From a virus: a DNA stretch of 64,000 bases. Location of the stretch: IMG/VR virus record IMGVR_UViG_3300009157_000002, positions 1-64,000 of that record; one strand, given 5' to 3'. Shown in pieces: positions 16,732 to 24,546 of this stretch; position 1 is the first letter of the stretch; each line of letters begins with the position of its first letter. The translations under genes and the position numbers were made by a program. Under the pieces are notes generated by a model. That model was not told where the DNA came from, ran no database searches, and saw nothing but the letters and a program-made list of their open reading frames with translations.

Positions 16732-17160
16732 TTAAGCTGTTTTAGACTGATCGATAGAAAACACCCTGGCTTGTCCGGTGCGTTCATGCGGAAGTAATGG
16801 CCGGCTTTGTATTTCTATTCCGTTACGATCATAGTAGATCATTTTACGATTTTCCTGATCATCGAACAGGTACACTTCGCCTTCTTCCTCTTCGTACTTA
16901 CGCTTAATTCGAGTGTGAATACCTTTCGCCTCTGTTTGCAGCTCTTTAATCTCTGCTTTAAAGGGGGCTGCTGCTTCCTGTAGCAGATCTTCTTTTTCTG
17001 AAATTACGATTGACTTATCGGCGAACTCAATCTTAAAAGTTTGGATTTCCTCTTCGGTAAACGGTCTGCGGATCTTCATCACTTCTTTTTTAAAGCAATT
17101 TGTTTCCAGTAATTGCAGGCGTTCTTCCGGTGACTCCTGTGGTCTGAATTGATTTTCCAT
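16732..17160 (-). CDS. Small early protein with a coiled-coil segment
   Basis: 142 residues, highly charged, with a probable coiled coil at about residues 55-90 (LLQEAAAPFKAEIKELQTEAKG). The C-terminal part has beta-like YLFDDQENRKMIYYDRNG. No enzyme motif. It is in the RecT operon and may be a partner of one of the recombination or replication proteins. Family not recognised. Confidence 0.6.
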   Translation of the reverse strand: MENQFRPQESPEERLQLLETNCFKKEVMKIRRPFTEEEIQTFKIEFADKSIVISEKEDLLQEAAAPFKAEIKELQTEAKGIHTRIKRKYEEEEGEVYLFDDQENRKMIYYDRNGIEIQSRPLLPHERTGQARVFSIDQSKTA

Positions 17161-17184
17161 AGATTAAAATTTAATTGTTAGTAA

Positions 17185-17538
17185 TTAGTTAACTGGACCC
17201 TTTGTGGTAGTTTGTGTTTTTATTTCTTTTTGATCATTCATAATACTCATTAGTATTGTTTCTTTTAACCTTGAAACCATATCATTCTTCTCTATTTGAT
17301 TAACTACTCTATAAAGTGTATAAAAAATAAAGGCGGCTTCTCGTTGGTTTTGTAAAACAAAACCATTTTGTTCCATTAAGGTTAAAGCATAGAGTTGGTT
17401 TGTACCAGATTTATCCAACGCCTCTTCCATTGAAGCAGAAAGCATTTGGAGAATATCATCTACTCTTTCTTTAACTATGCCAAAGGCTTCGAACATATCG
17501 TCTGTGTGAACATCTTTGATGTATTCGGTAAGTTTCAT
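17185..17538 (-). CDS. Small helical early protein
   Basis: 117 residues, mostly helical, with no membrane segment and no Cys cluster. Starts MKLTEYIKDVHTDDMFEAFG. Encoded 39 bases downstream of RecT in the same direction. I see no known motif; a role in recombination or replication is only suggested by location. Confidence 0.55.
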   Translation of the reverse strand: MKLTEYIKDVHTDDMFEAFGIVKERVDDILQMLSASMEEALDKSGTNQLYALTLMEQNGFVLQNQREAAFIFYTLYRVVNQIEKNDMVSRLKETILMSIMNDQKEIKTQTTTKGPVN

Positions 17539-17577
17539 GTGTTATTCGTTTTTAATTTGTTTAACAATTGATTGAGT

Positions 17578-18447
17578 TTAGCTTGCCTCTTCGAATGTTG
17601 TTTCTTCTCCAAAAGTGTCTGCTATCGATTTTTTATTTTTGGGGATAGTTTCAAACCCCTCATTATTATTTTCAATTTCTAGCACGGCAGAAAGCTTTTC
17701 GTTTTTATCGGCGCTTCCGGAAACAAGTGTTTTAAAATCTTTTTTGATCTTTGTTTTGCAGATCATTTCTTCCCGCCAATTTTTCCAGGGACTAAAAGAA
17801 CTCGTTGCTGACTGGCTACTTTTTTCTGCTTTTAGTATCTGCCAGTAAGGAGTAAATTGAGTATAGATAACCGTGTTATCCATTAAAAGAACCTGACTAT
17901 AAACTCCCTTATACTCACGCTTCTTTTGCTCCTCTTCGGTTTTAGCATAAATCTTAATATGATTAGGAGCCAGAACAGGAGAATTTGATTCTTCAAAAAC
18001 CTCGTCCTCGTACACAATGATTGCCTGAATGTCTTTAAGACAGCCGTAATCTTTAAGAATCTTAACTAAGCCTTTATAGTCAAAATCAAGAATACATTCA
18101 GTAATGTATTGTTCACCGATCTTCTTTTTTCGCGGGATAAGATGAGCTAGTTTCATAATTGGGTTAAGCGTAATTCCTGTGCGCGCTACGTTAACCACTG
18201 CGTTTACAATACTGTCAAGAGTACATTTTTGTAAGTCCTGACTTTGTTGAATTAGCTGGCTTGCAAATCCCATTTCAACTTTAGTTCGTTCTGGATTTAT
18301 TGCTAAGAATTTATTTTCAGCCTTGATTAATGCGTTTTGCCAAGGCTTATAATTCTTTGCAACTTGTTCAGTAACTTTTGGTTCTTCCGGCTTGGCAGGA
18401 ACATTCCCGCTATTATCGGTCAGCGATAATTGTTTTTTTTCAGTCAT
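17578..18447 (-). CDS. recT: RecT-family single-strand annealing protein
   Basis: 289 residues. The core SIVNAVVNVARTGITLNPIM, followed by KLAHLIPRKKK, and later LDFDYKGLVKILKDYG and WREEMICKTKIKKDF are family hallmarks. RecT coats ssDNA and anneals it to complementary strands, working with an exonuclease that makes the ssDNA; that exonuclease is the next upstream gene (9-base gap). The pair would carry out recombination of phage DNA and help form concatemers. The Ser/Glu-rich C-terminal tail is variable in the family. Confidence 0.88.
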   Translation of the reverse strand: MTEKKQLSLTDNSGNVPAKPEEPKVTEQVAKNYKPWQNALIKAENKFLAINPERTKVEMGFASQLIQQSQDLQKCTLDSIVNAVVNVARTGITLNPIMKLAHLIPRKKKIGEQYITECILDFDYKGLVKILKDYGCLKDIQAIIVYEDEVFEESNSPVLAPNHIKIYAKTEEEQKKREYKGVYSQVLLMDNTVIYTQFTPYWQILKAEKSSQSATSSFSPWKNWREEMICKTKIKKDFKTLVSGSADKNEKLSAVLEIENNNEGFETIPKNKKSIADTFGEETTFEEAS

Positions 18448-18456
18448 AAGTTTTGA

Positions 18457-19383
18457 TTAAATGATCAGATGGTTTGCCTTGTATTTAGCGTATTCGGGAA
18501 GGATGAGAGGCAAGATTCCATCTTCACGTTCACTTTGAATATCGTAGCCCTTGTAAACATTTGTTTCACGGGCTTCTTTTAAACGGAGCAGGGCCATATT
18601 TACTAAGAAATTTCCGACCTCTAAAAAATCGGAAACCATGTTAACTTCGAACTCACTATTAATGTCGTAAATAGTACAGAGATATGGGCGCTTAGTTTCG
18701 ATAGTAATCATATAACCGGTTTTTGGTCTGTATTTTACCGGCAGCACTTTATGCAAAACTCGCATATAAAAAGCTTCGGAAACATGATAGTTTAAATTCG
18801 CTGCATGTTTTGAAAACCCTTCCGGTGAGCCGTCCTGTGTAGATTTAACAGAAACGTAATATTGTTTTTCCAAATTTATTGCATCTGGCCGTACTCGTAC
18901 TTTAACAGCGAAAGATTCATCAACCTGTAGCTCCGAATAGAAACTATGTTCCACCAGGGTACCTTGCATAAGCTCCATCGCTTTTTTATTACTGCGAATG
19001 GATTCACCCATAATTATAAGCTCTTCCATCATTTTATCAGAAACAAGGGATCTTCCTTGTTGCATAGCTAATTCCATTGTAGCTGCGCGATGTCGTTTGT
19101 TTTGAGTGTTCCTAAAATCCTTATCAGGATAAGGTTTCATCTCGTTTGTGTAATGAAGGAAGCGTTTATGGAATTGGTCGGGTTCCAGCAGCAGACAATG
19201 AATTGCGGAGCCTTTGATAAAGTGTTCTTTTTCTTCTTCATCATCCTCTTCTTCCAGTGCTGACTTATAATGTTGCGTACTGTTAAGAAGCTGCTTTACC
19301 TGGCTACTTGAGAGGTAATCTTTTTTTTCCAGGTATTCCTCAAAGCTATCCTGAATACCAAAGTCGGGGGTATTAACGGCCAT
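18457..19383 (-). CDS. PD-(D/E)XK exonuclease, RecE/exonuclease VIII-like
   Basis: 308 residues. SSQVKQLLNSTQHYK and FIKGSAIHCLLLEPDQF are the N-terminal signature of the DUF3799/exonuclease VIII-like family. The catalytic part is VRVRPDAINLEKQYYVSVKS, with the metal-binding Asp in RPD and the Lys in VKS, followed by the conserved NYHVSEAFY helix. It would resect linear double-stranded DNA to give 3' tails for the adjacent RecT. It overlaps the preceding small membrane gene by 11 bases. Confidence 0.82.
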   Translation of the reverse strand: MAVNTPDFGIQDSFEEYLEKKDYLSSSQVKQLLNSTQHYKSALEEEDDEEEKEHFIKGSAIHCLLLEPDQFHKRFLHYTNEMKPYPDKDFRNTQNKRHRAATMELAMQQGRSLVSDKMMEELIIMGESIRSNKKAMELMQGTLVEHSFYSELQVDESFAVKVRVRPDAINLEKQYYVSVKSTQDGSPEGFSKHAANLNYHVSEAFYMRVLHKVLPVKYRPKTGYMITIETKRPYLCTIYDINSEFEVNMVSDFLEVGNFLVNMALLRLKEARETNVYKGYDIQSEREDGILPLILPEYAKYKANHLII

Positions 19384-19606
19384 TAATATAATTGATTGAG
19401 TCTGTTAAACATTTAATTTGTTCGTTCTTTGATTTGATTGTTTTATCCTGGGAGTAACATGTGTAACAAAGAATAGCAACCACTAATAGTAGTAGCTTAA
19501 ACCCATATTTATAGGGCCTGTATCTTTTAGTGATCCGGTGATACTCCATTGAATACGGTAATCCCGTATCAAGATCATTTATCATTCTACTTGTTCTCGT
19601 ATACAT
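19373..19606 (-). CDS. Small single-span membrane protein
   Basis: 77 residues from the ATG at 19606 (two bases after the upstream stop; a longer form would need TTG at 19621). A basic N-terminus is followed by one hydrophobic helix, FKLLLLVVAILCYTCY, and a short coiled tail QDKTIKSKNEQIKCLTDSI. The layout is that of a spanin- or Rz-like or a small inhibitory membrane protein, but it sits among early recombination genes, which argues against lysis. Unknown function. Confidence 0.55.
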   Translation of the reverse strand: MYTRTSRMINDLDTGLPYSMEYHRITKRYRPYKYGFKLLLLVVAILCYTCYSQDKTIKSKNEQIKCLTDSINYINGR

Positions 19607-19607
19607 T

Positions 19608-19814
19608 TTATTCGATTTCAATGATAACTGCTGTAGGACAAATAGCCCTGATTTTAGCTTGTATAGATCGTACAGAACCGCGAAGTACTTCTGTATGCGT
19701 TTGATCGTAAGCTTTGAATCTTACAACCCTTACGTCCTGGTCTGCCTTTTCCATTTCATGTTGAATTTTCTTTTCCATTTTGTCCTCCATTTCTTCCTTT
19801 TCAAATGGATTCAT
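19608..19814 (-). CDS. Small charged early protein
   Basis: 68 residues. An acidic/basic helical N-terminus (MNPFEKEEMEDKMEKKIQHE) precedes a beta-like part VRVVRFKAYDQTHTE and RAICPTAVIIEIE. No known motif. It is packed tightly with its neighbours in the leftward early operon. Confidence 0.5.
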   Translation of the reverse strand: MNPFEKEEMEDKMEKKIQHEMEKADQDVRVVRFKAYDQTHTEVLRGSVRSIQAKIRAICPTAVIIEIE

Positions 19815-19818
19815 GGAA

Positions 19819-19941
19819 TTATTTTTTTTTAAATTTCCTGTCTGTTTTTTTAGTGTATTCGGGGTGCTTTGATTTCATCGCTGAATAATATTCTCGTTTA
19901 GCAATCTTAATTTTATCCTTTTCGGATTCAGGGATTTTCAT
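19819..19941 (-). CDS. 40-residue basic peptide gene
   Basis: Start ATG at 19941 shares bases with the TGA of the HTH gene upstream (ATGA), and the frame runs 40 codons to TAA. The product begins MKIPESEKDKIKIAKREYYS and is Lys rich throughout, ending KFKKK. The coupled start and the exact filling of an otherwise empty 120-base gap support a real gene. Possible nucleic-acid-binding peptide. Confidence 0.55.
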   Translation of the reverse strand: MKIPESEKDKIKIAKREYYSAMKSKHPEYTKKTDRKFKKK

Positions 19942-20234
19942 GGATTTAATTTTTTATTTGATTTCCCAATCAGATAAGCATGAAGTGAGCTTTTGAGATA
20001 TAGAACATCTTTGCCGGGTTTACTTGCTATGATCGGACTTCCAGGTTCGTCCCTGTATTTTGTAAGTGTAGTAACGCTTATATTCATAAATTCACATGCT
20101 TGGTCTGCTACTAACCATATTTCTTTTTGTCCTTGCATTTCTTCCATAACAACCTTAATAGTGTTTATAGCTACGCTTTTTACAAGCTCATCAAATGCAG
20201 GTGTGTTTACTTCAAGGAGATTAATAGTTGACAT
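19938..20234 (-). CDS. Excisionase-like helix-turn-helix protein
   Basis: 98 residues. The C-terminal part IWLVADQACEFMNISVTTLTKYRDEPGSPI, followed by KDVLYLKSSLHAYL, matches the HTH_17/MerR-like excisionase pattern (xxxAAxxLxVSxxTLxxYRxxGxIxxxKxGxxxxYxxxDLxxYL). Such proteins bend DNA or act as small regulators. It is the second gene of the early operon, 1.6 kb from the integrase, so it is one candidate for the recombination directionality factor; a plain early regulator is equally possible. Confidence 0.7.
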   Translation of the reverse strand: MSTINLLEVNTPAFDELVKSVAINTIKVVMEEMQGQKEIWLVADQACEFMNISVTTLTKYRDEPGSPIIASKPGKDVLYLKSSLHAYLIGKSNKKLNP

Positions 20235-20236
20235 GA

Positions 20237-20509
20237 TTATTTTTTTAGGATTAATTCCTTTTCGCTTTTTAGAAGATCAACCATTTGTTCAAGCTTTTCG
20301 GTGATTTCCTCGTTTGCAGATTGGGTTTGCAGACAAAGGCGAAAATCCTTTTTTATCTCATCTGTATTATCATCTGGAAAATACCGCTTAAAGAAGGTCC
20401 AGGTGTCTCTTATTTGCATACTCCTTAATGCTACCTTTGTAAGGATCACTCTAATCTTTAAATATTCGCTTTCCGTTAGATGGTCTGATTGTATTATTAT
20501 TTTTGACAT
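20237..20509 (-). CDS. First gene of the early leftward operon; unknown helical protein
   Basis: 90 residues, mainly helical, with RSMQIRDTWTFFKRYFPDD in the centre. It is directly downstream of the TAATTTTG promoter overlapped by the repressor operator at 20558, so it would be the first product made on induction. First early genes often encode anti-repressors or regulators; the sequence does not tell. Confidence 0.55.
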   Translation of the reverse strand: MSKIIIQSDHLTESEYLKIRVILTKVALRSMQIRDTWTFFKRYFPDDNTDEIKKDFRLCLQTQSANEEITEKLEQMVDLLKSEKELILKK

Positions 20510-20552
20510 AACCGATATTATTATTATCTTTACACGTGTACATTGCGTGGTG

Positions 20553-20575
20553 CAAAATTACATTTAAAAATGTAA
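20553..20575 (-). promoter_or_regulatory. Early leftward promoter with CI-type operator OA1
   Basis: The operator at 20558-20575 is a perfect TTACATTT-AA-AAATGTAA palindrome. On the minus strand TAATTTTG (20560-20553) is a perfect TAnnTTTG box sharing three bases with it, 44 bases before the first early gene. Binding of the repressor would block this promoter. A second half-like site (ACATTTAAA) lies just to the right, and TACACGTGTA at 20531-20540 is a perfect 10-bp palindrome in the expected leader. Confidence 0.7.
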
Positions 20576-20671
20576 CACATTTAAAATATTTTTAAAAATT
20601 TTTTAAAAACGCGATGGAAAGCCCTAAAATCGCAGACTTCTCAAACGGACAACAATTATTGTGTATAAGGA

Positions 20672-20689
20672 TTACATTTTAAACTGTAA
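20672..20689 (+). promoter_or_regulatory. Operator OA2 upstream of the repressor gene
   Basis: TTACATTT-TA-AACTGTAA, one mismatch from the family A palindrome, ending 4 bases before the ATG of the repressor gene at 20694. TACATTTT inside it is one base from a TAnnTTTG box. This layout suggests the repressor controls its own synthesis. Confidence 0.65.
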
Positions 20690-20693
20690 CAGT

Positions 20694-21242
20694 ATGGAAA
20701 ACCCCCTTAAAATGGACATCAATGAGCGCATCAATGAGCTTATAAAAGTTTTAGGATTAAATATAAATAGTTTTGCTAGGGGATTAGGAATGCCACGTAG
20801 TACGGTTATCAGTCAAATTGTAAAAGGCATTATAAAAAATGGCGCTCTAACATTCACAAAGCCAAGCTACGAGACGATTATCGCTATCGTTACATTTTAT
20901 AAAGTAAGTCCCTCTTGGTTATTATTGGGCGAAGGGCCTATGTTTAGTGTAGATGTAAGTATTGTAGATACTAAATTTTTAAAGGAAAAAGATGAACGAA
21001 TAGCTATGCTTCAAAAAGCTTTAGCAGAAATGGTATTTCAGCAGGAGTTACTTGAAAAGACGATAGCGCAGATAGGAGGCGGGCAAGACCAACATGAAGT
21101 GATTGATATTATAAGGGCACGATTTGAAACTTTTGCAAAAACAACAGCGCAGATACCACAGGGACAAAAAGTTGCTATTAACAGACAAAACCCGTTACGC
21201 GATCACATTGAAAAAAACATAAAAAAGCCAAAGACAAGTTAA
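20694..21242 (+). CDS. CI-like phage repressor (XRE helix-turn-helix)
   Basis: 182 residues from ATG 20694; the frame continues upstream to a GTG at 20661 but that would place the operator inside the gene. NERINELIKVLGLNINSFARGLGMPRSTVISQIVKG is an HTH, and the following SPSWLLLGEGPMF is the signature seen in Bacteroidetes phage repressors after the DNA-binding domain. A coiled-coil helix (residues about 95-125) probably dimerises it. There is no S24 self-cleavage domain, so induction must work by another route. It is divergent from the early operon, with operators TTACATTT-NN-AAATGTAA on both sides. Confidence 0.8.
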   Translation: MENPLKMDINERINELIKVLGLNINSFARGLGMPRSTVISQIVKGIIKNGALTFTKPSYETIIAIVTFYKVSPSWLLLGEGPMFSVDVSIVDTKFLKEKDERIAMLQKALAEMVFQQELLEKTIAQIGGGQDQHEVIDIIRARFETFAKTTAQIPQGQKVAINRQNPLRDHIEKNIKKPKTS

Positions 21243-21634
21243 TTTTCAAAAGACACTCCAAGGACACAGATAAATTTTGAAATTTGTTCGTTGTTTAGCG
21301 TATAGAATCGAATAAGGGTATGATAGTGAATATTATGGTTATCATCTACAAGAAACCAGAACCTAAAAATGGACTCTAAAAACAGCTTACTCATCATAAG
21401 ACAATCAGTGGTCCTACTTTCTATAATCACAGGATAATTTTCATATTTTAAAAGCCCAATAATTTTAATCATTTTCGAAATATTCTCTATCTCTCTTTTT
21501 GTCTTTTTATCTGGCTCTTTAATAGAAGTTTGGTACAATTCAAGGATGTAATTCAAGGCATCGGAAACTACATCATAACCACCTGTTTTTTTAATAATAA
21601 CATGGTCGAAAAAACTGTTGTTATTGCTTCTCAT
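21239..21634 (-). CDS. Unknown protein convergent with the repressor, operator-controlled
   Basis: 131 residues, soluble, helical. It lies between the repressor and the integrase, and overlaps the repressor 3' end by four bases on the opposite strand. Its upstream region holds a TACGTTTG box and a family A operator (21715-21744), so it should be silent in the lysogen. A role in excision or in antagonising the repressor fits the place, but no motif confirms it. Confidence 0.55.
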   Translation of the reverse strand: MRSNNNSFFDHVIIKKTGGYDVVSDALNYILELYQTSIKEPDKKTKREIENISKMIKIIGLLKYENYPVIIESRTTDCLMMSKLFLESIFRFWFLVDDNHNIHYHTLIRFYTLNNEQISKFICVLGVSFEN

Positions 21635-21714
21635 CTTGATTTTTAATAATGGTTAAATAATATGATCGGTGAAATCAGTGTACAAAGGAAGGTACAGAAA
21701 GAAAGCTGTTGTGG

Positions 21715-21744
21715 TTACATTTAAAAATGCAAAATGCAAACGTA
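21715..21744 (-). promoter_or_regulatory. Promoter and operator OA3 between the integrase and the 21239 gene
   Basis: On the minus strand TACGTTTG (21744-21737) is a perfect TAnnTTTG box, followed five bases later by an operator, TTACATTT-AA-AAATGCAA on the plus strand (21715-21732; one mismatch). The operator would cover the transcription start for the gene at 21239-21634, about 80 bases away. Confidence 0.6.
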
Positions 21745-21854
21745 CAACTTTTTTGCAAAGATGTACAAAAAAACACACACGAAAAAAGATTAAAAGACAG
21801 AGATTGTCTTCATGTAAGATAAGTGTGAAAATAGATTGGTTTTGAATAGAAGGA

Positions 21855-23243
21855 TTAGCTTGGTTTTTTTTCTTCGAAATGCAAATGCTCTACCACCCTT
21901 TTGTTTATCAGAAGTGAATCTTCGTAATGATCTCCAATTATTTTATCGGTAGTATGTCCGGTAATTTCTTTAGCCCGATCACCAGAAATAGCTTTGAGAT
22001 AAGTGATATAAGTTTTACGTAAACTCTTAAAACTTATCTTTGGTCTTGGATTTTCGATTTGCAAATAGTAATGTTTAAATCCTTTACACATACTATTATT
22101 TACGTAAGCTCTATTCGTTATTTGTGGAGCAATAATATATTCATCTTTCCCTTTCTTTTCTTTCCAGCCAATTTCTAATAAGAGGGTAGCCAATTGTGGG
22201 GTAATTGGAATTTCTATTGGTTCCTTTTCATCCCCTAACTTTTTATTTAAGATACGCTCAACCTTGTAATCATTATAGGATAGTAAGCCACCAAGTAGTT
22301 CTCCGGTTTCTTTATATGGCAAAACATCAATCCATTTTAGCATGACAAGTTCTTCTGCTCTTCGGCCTCCGCCTAACAAAGCTAGTTTAATGGCTGTTTT
22401 TAACCAGGGACGATACATATTTTTATTTAATACTCTAGGGCTTTGGGCTCTGGTATTATAATGAATGGAACAAATATGGTTACCATTGTCGATCTTATCT
22501 AATACTTGATGATACTCTTCCATGAGTGCCATTTTGGGTTTTGTTTTAGATGATCTGCGCTCAATATGTTTGAATGGGTTTTTACAAGGGTAATCGGCAT
22601 TAACAAGGAATTCAAAGAATCTACTTACGCAGTCTACATAGGCATTGTATCTGTATGAAGTAATTGTTTTACCATCTTTTTTCTTCTTATTAATAACGAA
22701 CGTATAATATTTACCTGCATGTGAATCTGTGATTAAACGGATAGGAGTATCTTTTCCTATACATACTTTTAAAACGTCTAATATTGCATAGTTATCTTTG
22801 AGCCAGCGAGGATTGCGGTTATGCTGCCTATGCTCTGGTACATTTTCATTGCGCAAAAACTTTTCATAAAACTCAATCGCTGTGCCTATGGTAATATCTT
22901 TATCTGTAGGCTGATTGTTTTCTTTGTTAGGGTCATACTTTTCTATTTCATCCCTTAATTGTTTACATGTAATGAATGGCAATCTTTTTTCATTCGCATT
23001 AATATAGTTTATAGCTCTATCTTTTAAATTACTTATTTTTTGATTGGCCTCCGCACAATTTGGAAAAGGATCTTTTTTTAGAGTTTTAATAGAAAGCTTG
23101 CCTTCATCCCATTGAGGGATTGTACAAGAAAGTTTTGTTTTGATTGGTAAAGTATCTCCAAGGTGGCAGATACGAATTAAGATTGGATAGGTCTGATCCT
23201 CTTTGGAGCGACGTTTATCAAAGTAGATATATGCTGAAGCCAT
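21855..23243 (-). CDS. int: Tyrosine recombinase/integrase
   Basis: 462 residues. The N-terminal Arm-like domain (residues 1-90) is the type that binds arm sites; the SAM-like core-binding domain spans about 115-225. Catalytic residues: Arg in GGGRRAEE (about 294/295), Arg409 in KSLRK (the usual His two residues before it is Ser), His/Gly in ITGHTT (430), His439 and the nucleophile Tyr440 in GDHYED. It would integrate the phage at a tRNA-Arg gene, since attP lies immediately upstream of its start. This domain order is common to Bacteroidetes phages and integrative elements. Confidence 0.9.
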   Translation of the reverse strand: MASAYIYFDKRRSKEDQTYPILIRICHLGDTLPIKTKLSCTIPQWDEGKLSIKTLKKDPFPNCAEANQKISNLKDRAINYINANEKRLPFITCKQLRDEIEKYDPNKENNQPTDKDITIGTAIEFYEKFLRNENVPEHRQHNRNPRWLKDNYAILDVLKVCIGKDTPIRLITDSHAGKYYTFVINKKKKDGKTITSYRYNAYVDCVSRFFEFLVNADYPCKNPFKHIERRSSKTKPKMALMEEYHQVLDKIDNGNHICSIHYNTRAQSPRVLNKNMYRPWLKTAIKLALLGGGRRAEELVMLKWIDVLPYKETGELLGGLLSYNDYKVERILNKKLGDEKEPIEIPITPQLATLLLEIGWKEKKGKDEYIIAPQITNRAYVNNSMCKGFKHYYLQIENPRPKISFKSLRKTYITYLKAISGDRAKEITGHTTDKIIGDHYEDSLLINKRVVEHLHFEEKKPS

Positions 23244-23244
23244 C

Positions 23245-23560
23245 GTTTATTAATTTGCCAGTAATTTGCCAGTAAAATGTTATTTCATCTTGTTTCATCT
23301 TGTTTCATCCGAGATAAAATCTTTGAAATTTTAGTAAATTTAAGTGTTTGGGCAAAGATGAAAGTAGTAATTTCTAGTTTAGAAAACTGTTGCTCTATCC
23401 AGTTGAGCTAAGGGATCAAAACTTATATATCCTTATCTAGTGCTGTGTTGCACGAATTTGGCAAATTTGATTTACCAAAATAAATACTTCCATTTGCCAG
23501 TAATTTGCCAGTAAAGTATAAAATTGGTTCATTTTGGTTCATTTTGGTTCATTTATATGA
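23245..23560. other. attP: attP: integrase arm repeats flanking a tRNA-Arg core
   Basis: Left arm: ATTTGCCAGTA twice in tandem (23253-23274), then TTTCATCTTG two and a half times (23283-23310). Core: the 5' half of a tRNA-Arg on the minus strand (23377-23417). Right arm: ATTTGCCAGTA twice again (23492-23513), then GTTCATTTTG two and a half times (23527-23555). Both arms carry the same two repeat types in the same direction, as expected for arm sites of a lambda-type integrase. The presence of both arms around the core means this copy is not split into attL and attR. Confidence 0.8.
23377..23417 (-). other. 5' half of tRNA-Arg(UCU), the attachment core
   Basis: On the minus strand GATCCCT is the acceptor strand, followed by TA, a D arm GCTC-AACTGGATA-GAGC, A, then anticodon stem ACAGT and loop TTTCTAA with anticodon TCT. 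The pairing ACT follows but the match to a tRNA then stops, and there is no T arm. It is a partial gene carried by the phage that can restore the host tRNA on integration. Confidence 0.8.
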
Positions 23561-23636
23561 TTATCGAGTGCAAAGTTAATAAATCTATTTACATACACGT
23601 GGATCAACATTATACTAATTTGTTTTTTGAATGTTT

Positions 23637-24056
23637 TCATTTTCTTATTATTGAATGAAAGTACCAGTGCTGTGCTTTGTTTTTAATTTTCTCTATTTCT
23701 TCCGCTGTTGGAGTTGATTGCCCTGGCAGCACGGCAAAAAAATCCAGATAATTTCCTCTGTTTACACTAAAAATCATTAAGGGCTGTTTTTTTAAACAAA
23801 TAACAAATTTAGCTCCCGGTAGGGTTGGCACATTATCGGAGAAAATAAAATTCGGAAATGGATTATTAGATTTAATTTTAGCAATCATTTTTAGTAATTC
23901 AGGATCTTTAAATAACTCTTCAATTTCCTGATCGGAGGCTTTTGTAAGCCGTTGATCTATCTCAATTAAAATAGCTTTACAGTAAACACAAACGTGCAGC
24001 TTATCGCTTACCTGTGATTCAGGAGTTACGATCCTTTTGCAATTGGGACACATCAT
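23637..24056 (-). CDS. Zinc-ribbon protein
   Basis: 139 residues. The N-terminal MMCPNCKRI...LHVCVYCKAIL gives two CxxC pairs that should bind zinc; the rest is a small mixed alpha/beta domain. Four bases separate it from the small HTH gene upstream, so the two form an operon. This pair lies just beyond the right arm of attP, a usual place for regulators of integration or lysogeny functions. Function unknown. Confidence 0.6.
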   Translation of the reverse strand: MMCPNCKRIVTPESQVSDKLHVCVYCKAILIEIDQRLTKASDQEIEELFKDPELLKMIAKIKSNNPFPNFIFSDNVPTLPGAKFVICLKKQPLMIFSVNRGNYLDFFAVLPGQSTPTAEEIEKIKNKAQHWYFHSIIRK

Positions 24057-24061
24057 ACTTT

Positions 24062-24271
24062 TTATATTTCAGGCTTGTTTAAAAATTTTTCGCAGGCTTC
24101 TTTTATGGCTTTAATTTTCTTTGTGATATTTTTTAGTTGTTCCGGTGTAAATCTTTCATTTACTAAATTCTGGTTAAGTTTATTTTGAAGTTCCCCCCTG
24201 CTTATTCCAATTGATTTGGCAAAATTAGATTTCTTTATGTCGGCTAATTTTAATAGCTCTGTTAGTTTCAT
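24062..24271 (-). CDS. Small HTH protein near attP (Cro/Xis candidate)
   Basis: 69 residues. LTELLKLADIKKSNFAKSIGISRGELQNKLNQ is an XRE-type HTH with the second helix FAKSIGIS; the rest is a helix that may dimerise. TATATTTG lies at 24302-24295 on the minus strand, about 25 bases before the ATG, a perfect -7 box. Being next to attP and small, it could be the directionality factor or a Cro-like regulator. Confidence 0.6.
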   Translation of the reverse strand: MKLTELLKLADIKKSNFAKSIGISRGELQNKLNQNLVNERFTPEQLKNITKKIKAIKEACEKFLNKPEI

Positions 24272-24347
24272 TTTTCTTCCCTTTATTAACGTTCAAATAT
24301 ACAGTTATTTTTATTTTACGTTTGATTGCTTTTTTAAATTTCTTTAT

Positions 24348-24468
24348 TACATTTGTCCTGAGTCCAATGACTTGTTATTGAAGCCCTAATTTTGTAGGGT
24401 ATGTATAACAAAATTGTGATTTGCTTTCAAAATGTAGTCCCCGGCATATACCGGGGACTTTTTTATTT
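24348..24468 (+). ncRNA. Candidate small RNA with its own promoter and terminator
   Basis: TACATTTG at 24348-24355 is a perfect -7 box, with TTTG at 24321 in the -33 area (spacer 23, a little long). About 75 bases further on is a strong intrinsic terminator: AGTCCCCGG, loop CATATA, CCGGGGACT, then TTTTTT (24436-24465). Between them is another hairpin, CCCTA-ATTTTG-TAGGG. There is no open reading frame and the neighbours on both sides read the other way, so a free-standing transcript of about 100 nt is likely. Confidence 0.55.
24436..24465 (+). terminator. Strong rho-independent terminator
   Basis: Nine perfect base pairs (AGTCCCCGG/CCGGGGACT) around a six-base loop, followed by six T on the plus strand. 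On the minus strand there is no T-run, so it stops rightward transcription. Confidence 0.85.
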
Positions 24469-24546
24469 GTCTTTTAAAATTTGTATGGCATAGTCTAAAA
24501 TTTTGCCTCAGTATAAATGTGTAATATTTGTTACTTCTAGTTCGGT

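Noticed and set aside
23377-23417. Complete tRNA-Arg gene
   Set aside because: Match stops in the anticodon stem; no variable loop, T arm or 3' acceptor strand follows.
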